NCBI GenBank assembly: GCA_009602735.1
Contig: WELA01003469.1
Span: forward strand, 377,952-441,951
Length of the DNA stretch: 64,000 nucleotides
Direction of reading: 5' to 3'
From: Mesotaenium endlicherianum
Lineage: Eukaryota > Streptophyta > Zygnematophyceae > Zygnematales > Mesotaeniaceae
Below, one piece after another: positions 60,920-64,000 of the stretch; the stretch's first letter is position 1; each line of letters opens with the position of its first letter. The position numbers and the translations under genes were made by a program. Below the pieces are notes generated by a model. The model saw nothing but the letters and a program-made list of their open reading frames with translations. It ran no database searches and had not been told where the DNA came from.

Positions 60920-61422
60920 TGTAGTGAAACAGATAGATAAAGTACTTAGTAAAACAGAATACTTTATCTATTCAAGACAAGGATCTTTGAACACAAGTGG
61001 TAGCTTCTTGAAAGAGAGATGGCTTCTTGAAAGTTAATATATTTCTGGATTTTGGCAAGTACAAGAGTGATTCTGGAATGTCTTTCTATGTTCTAGCTCT
61101 TGTTTATATACTTGCTACATAAGTAATTTCTAGGAAGGTGTATGTTGATGTGTTGGCACCCAACACATCCCAAAACTTGCCACCTCTTTCTAGAATAATG
61201 TACACATGTCCTTTTGACCTAAAAATGGCACATCTGACTTTTGCCACATGGAGTTCTTCTAGGTCTTTCCTCTAACTTCGAAAATGCCTTGGAAGGTTCA
61301 AAGGACATGAACCAAGTTACTAGAGTACCTATTCACACTTGACTCCACACCATACTACTTCAAATATATTTGAAAACATTAAAATATATGCAAACTAATG
61401 TATAATAACTCAAATCACTACA
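60920..61422 (-). repeat. A2 5' LTR (503 bp)
   Basis: Direct repeat of 54744-55245, bounded on the right by the GAAAA flank. Confidence 0.93.
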
Positions 61423-61427
61423 GAAAA

Positions 61428-62130
61428 CATGCCTTCGTCAAATGGGCGAAGAATGCAGGCCGGATAGATATCAGCAGGCTGAAAGCCAAGCAACCTCCAG
61501 CGCGCCCTAAGAAAGGGAGATCAGTAGACTACTCCATGTCTACCAGAGAGCAAAACGACTTAGTTGACGAGACTCCTACTCTTTCAGAGGAGGAGGATGA
61601 GGGGGATGAGGAAGAAGAACAAGGTAGAGGCGAAGCATCAGGAGCTGGTACTCAGGAGACCCAGGGGCAAGCAGGGGCACTTCCTAAGGAACCAAGATCA
61701 GGTATATGGAACGTGATCCCCGTCATGGAGGCAACTGGACCCCGCACTCGCTCCCCCATTCCACCTGCCCATGCAAGGGGAAGAAGCTAATCTGATTGTA
61801 CTGGGCAGCAGACACAGGCAGAAATCCCCAGAGGACAGGGGTTTCAGAAGAGGGATACGCGGGGTGGCCAGAGGTATGCCGGCCTTCCCCTTTGCTCATG
61901 GACATGTACCTCTTGCCAATGTATTTCAGCATCCTATTGGAATGCCTGTCTATGTGGGGATCAACATCCAAGTGGGTGAAGAGCAGGCTACCATCCTTCG
62001 TTCTCCTCGAGGTCCAACTTTAGAACAAACGGGGTTCTTTAGAAGGCCAGCGGACAGACCTAGACGGCTGTCTAGATCTAGGTCCAGATCTCCGTCTCCA
62101 GATCCTGAAGCCCCAGGAACAACCCCCTAA
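61428..62130 (+). pseudogene. B2 extra 3' ORF, second part (acidic and Arg/Ser/Pro-rich)
   Basis: Continues the frame of 53769-54743 once A2 and one target copy are removed. About 120 codons: a basic Lys/Pro segment, an acidic run (SEEEDEGDEEEEQG), then a stop at 61790. A second frame, +1 relative to the first, runs from 61771 to 62130 and ends in an RS-type tail (RLSRSRSRSPSPDPE). It is probably the original C terminus displaced by a frameshift. Together the ORF would be around 550 codons. The charge pattern suggests nucleic-acid or protein binding; no known domain recognised. Confidence 0.65.
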
Positions 62131-62230
62131 GGTGACAGGCTGAAAAGGCAGTCAGTGGGGGAGGCTGGTCAGGTTCAGGTCCCTTATTTAAGACTTTTGC
62201 AGTTTAATGTTGTCGAGGCGACAACAAGTT

Positions 62231-62243
62231 AAGTTGGAGGGAT
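62231..62243 (+). other. B2 polypurine tract
   Basis: AAGTTGGAGGGAT directly before the 3' LTR. A short GTCGAGGCGAC hairpin-like sequence lies just upstream. Confidence 0.75.
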
Positions 62244-62961
62244 TGTAATGAATCAGTATGTTAGTAGATGTAATATTCATTTAAATATAATATTATTTAA
62301 GTTCAGCCTACTGAACTCTAGTTGATTATCCGTCTGCTGGACTTTATATTTAATATCGGTTTAATGACTCAGCCGGAAGTAGCAGGCTAAAGTCCACTTA
62401 AGTCAGCTTGCTGACACATTCTTTAACAGCCAGCTGACTTCCGTACTCGGTAGCGGCAAACTGCCTCGATATGCATCTAAGTATGATATGTTAGATGAAT
62501 GGCCAGATGACATCCCTATGATGGATGGCGATTCGGGATGATGGGAGATGGTGGTGGATTTGGTTAACCGAGGTCCTACCAACGTGGTTAACTCCCGGGT
62601 AGGCGATGCCATCGCACTAGCCGTTGAACAGTAACTCATTCCATGTACATATGCTAGGCATTGCTCTCGAGTTTGGCACTCGGAAATGAGGCCAACTCTC
62701 TTGTACAGCTTACTGAGAGAGATCTGAATCCAAGGCGAGAAGCCATTGATACGCACTGTCTTCTAACCTTGCTTATGTATGAGTTTACTGATTGCATTAT
62801 CGATGCTAGTTTACTCGCATTTCAATTACGAGTATTGTTCCCTGCTAGTGTGTTGTCCTTTGCCGTTTAACCAATTAACGGAAAATACCATAAAGATTAC
62901 TTGCTGATATAAAGATCTTTATTAATTGTTAATTGCCTATTTGGTAAGTCGATTCATTTCA
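62244..62961 (+). repeat. B2 3' LTR (718 bp)
   Basis: Direct repeat of 41787-42507. Followed by the right ATCTT target duplication (62962-62966). Confidence 0.93.
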
Positions 62962-62966
62962 ATCTT

Positions 62967-64000
62967 TCACTCAACTCGACCTTAATAAGGGTTTGGGATT
63001 GAACGAACCTTCGAGGAGTAAAACTCCAGGTTCTGGTCGCGTCAACTCGAGGAACGTATTTATCACGATATCGCGTCTGCTCAATCGACATATTTCAAAC
63101 CGAAGCGCGTCAAATCAATCGAGTATGCCTTGCCGACGGGACCGACATCAAAGGAAGAGTAAATTAATCCCGCGGCTTCTACATGGGGTCACTTTGTTTG
63201 TTGGCTATGATATTCGATCATGTAGGCTGCACGTGAACAAAATCTCATTTTTTCGTGCCTCCCTCGTAAAGTTAACATGACGGCCCTCACCTTGAGAATG
63301 GGCAATGGGTGGTATGTGCCGTTTCCTACTTTTTCAAAAGTATGCAAAGTATGCTGAGGCAAATCGCTCGACGACGGCCGGCAAACAATTGAAGAACACT
63401 TTTTTCACCTACAAAGTAGGTTCACCGACTCAAGATAGGGTAGGATTCGATCTGGGAGCCATTCCTTTACCAAAAAGTAAGAGGCCTTACCTTCATCTGC
63501 ACCTCGAACCTCAAGCTCGAGTCACCTGCACTACAAGATGCTTGAAGTCTGCGACAATCGAAATAGCAATTCATAAACGTCGGCTTCTGAACCCTCAACA
63601 CGTTCTTCGTCACTCGAACGTTGTCGAATGTCAACGCAATATGTGACACGTTGGGATAAGTCGGATTGTGCCTCGAGCGTGGTCGAATGCAAGCCAAATG
63701 ACCTAACTTCGATGTTGCTAGCCCGCCGTAATCTAACAACCGGGAGAGTTAGCCGCAATTGTCCTCGAGCTTGGGTGTTTAAACTTTCTACTAACACTTG
63801 ACGTCTCTAACCTTTGTGATTGTATGATGTTCTCACTTTGTTCACATGGCACAGTGTGCAGGGGTGTAGGCAGGGGCTTTCTCCGCATCAATTATTGAAA
63901 GTGAGCAATGGGGCCTTGGTGCTCTCGACATTTAGTCTCCCTGGCTTTCGGCTTGAACAGCTAACAGACGTGGCCCCTTATCTTCCCTCCCCCTCCCCCC
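62967..64000. other. Right flank, nothing assigned
   Basis: No recognised exon or repeat family. Many CTCGA and TCGA words occur. Open frames at 63305-63646 and 63531-63797 overlap on opposite strands without family motifs. Confidence 0.5.

Larger units (their letters stand above)
54744..61422 (-). mobile_element. A2: complete Ty3/gypsy chromovirus, 6679 bp
   Basis: LTRs at 54744-55245 and 60920-61422 (502 and 503 bp) with ends TGTAGTGA and TCACTACA. Flanks GAAAG (54739-54743) and GAAAA (61423-61427) form a target duplication with one mismatch. Removing the element restores an open B2 frame across the junction. Gag and Pol are both open. LTRs differ by roughly a dozen positions, so the insertion is fairly young. 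Confidence 0.95.
41787..62961 (+). mobile_element. B2: full family B Ty3/gypsy element carrying nested insertions
   Basis: 5' LTR 41787-42507, 3' LTR 62244-62961 and perfect target duplication ATCTT at 41782-41786 and 62962-62966. Removing D2 with its duplication, the inverted LTR piece and A2 with its duplication leaves about 7.9 kb. Order: LTR, PBS, gag, protease, RT, (RNase H deleted), integrase, chromodomain, extra ORF, PPT, LTR. Stops, a frameshift and the RNase H deletion make it dead. The pol organisation marks a chromovirus. Confidence 0.95.

Noticed and set aside
53769-62130. Extra B ORF as an envelope gene
   Set aside because: No signal peptide, transmembrane helix or glycoprotein features; composition is coiled coil and charged.
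63305-63646. 113-codon frame in the right flank
   Set aside because: Overlaps an equally long opposite-strand frame; no motif or exon structure.
1-64000. CRISPR arrays, rRNA and tRNA genes
   Set aside because: No regularly spaced short repeats, rRNA or cloverleaf genes seen. The tRNA-like strings are only 12-base primer binding sites.

Overview
Nuclear DNA of a green plant or streptophyte alga. Two interrupted host genes point there: a papain-like protease with a C-terminal granulin domain (an RD21-type arrangement typical of Viridiplantae) and a plant-like 20S proteasome alpha-2 subunit. Both have short exons and GT-AG introns. About two thirds of the window is Ty3/gypsy LTR retrotransposons, largely nested, so a large repeat-rich genome is likely. 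The exact organism cannot be fixed from sequence alone; a charophyte-like lineage is only a guess. Repeat families are named here A, B, C, D, E and F. || Layout. 1-968: downstream flank, nothing assigned. 969-3793 (-): cysteine protease, 5 exons. 3794-6383: spacer with small repeats. 6384-16810: old family A copy (A1, minus), broken by a truncated family B copy (6415-7769) and by complete non-autonomous element C (10310-14883, 5-bp TSD). 16811-19224 (-): decayed gag-protease of another retroelement (E). 20191-26333 (-): apparently intact chromovirus D1 with 744-bp LTRs and TSD CCGTG, sitting inside element F, whose 3' LTR is 27411-27883. 27884-30650: G-rich low-complexity DNA. 31317-36503 (-): proteasome alpha-2 gene, 11 exons, reconstructed to 234 aa. 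36504-39699: spacer with minisatellite and AT-rich stretch. 39700-41134: decayed D-like solo LTR with a B solo LTR inside. 41787-62961 (+): one family B element with perfect TSD ATCTT, about 7.9 kb before it received D2 (43078-49444), an inverted LTR fragment (50096-50312) and A2 (54744-61422). 62962-64000: nothing assigned. || How the parts work together. A, B and D are chromodomain Ty3/gypsy elements with gag and pol in different frames, pol always -1 relative to gag. A and B carry canonical slippery heptamers in the right phase. Element C has the same polypurine tract and nearly the same LTR ends as D and retains a degenerate piece of D-like protease-region coding sequence, so it looks like a D satellite. 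Family B carries an extra coding region between its chromodomain and 3' LTR (53769-54743 continuing at 61428), rich in coiled coil then acidic and Arg/Ser/Pro segments. This is the most novel-looking item in the window.
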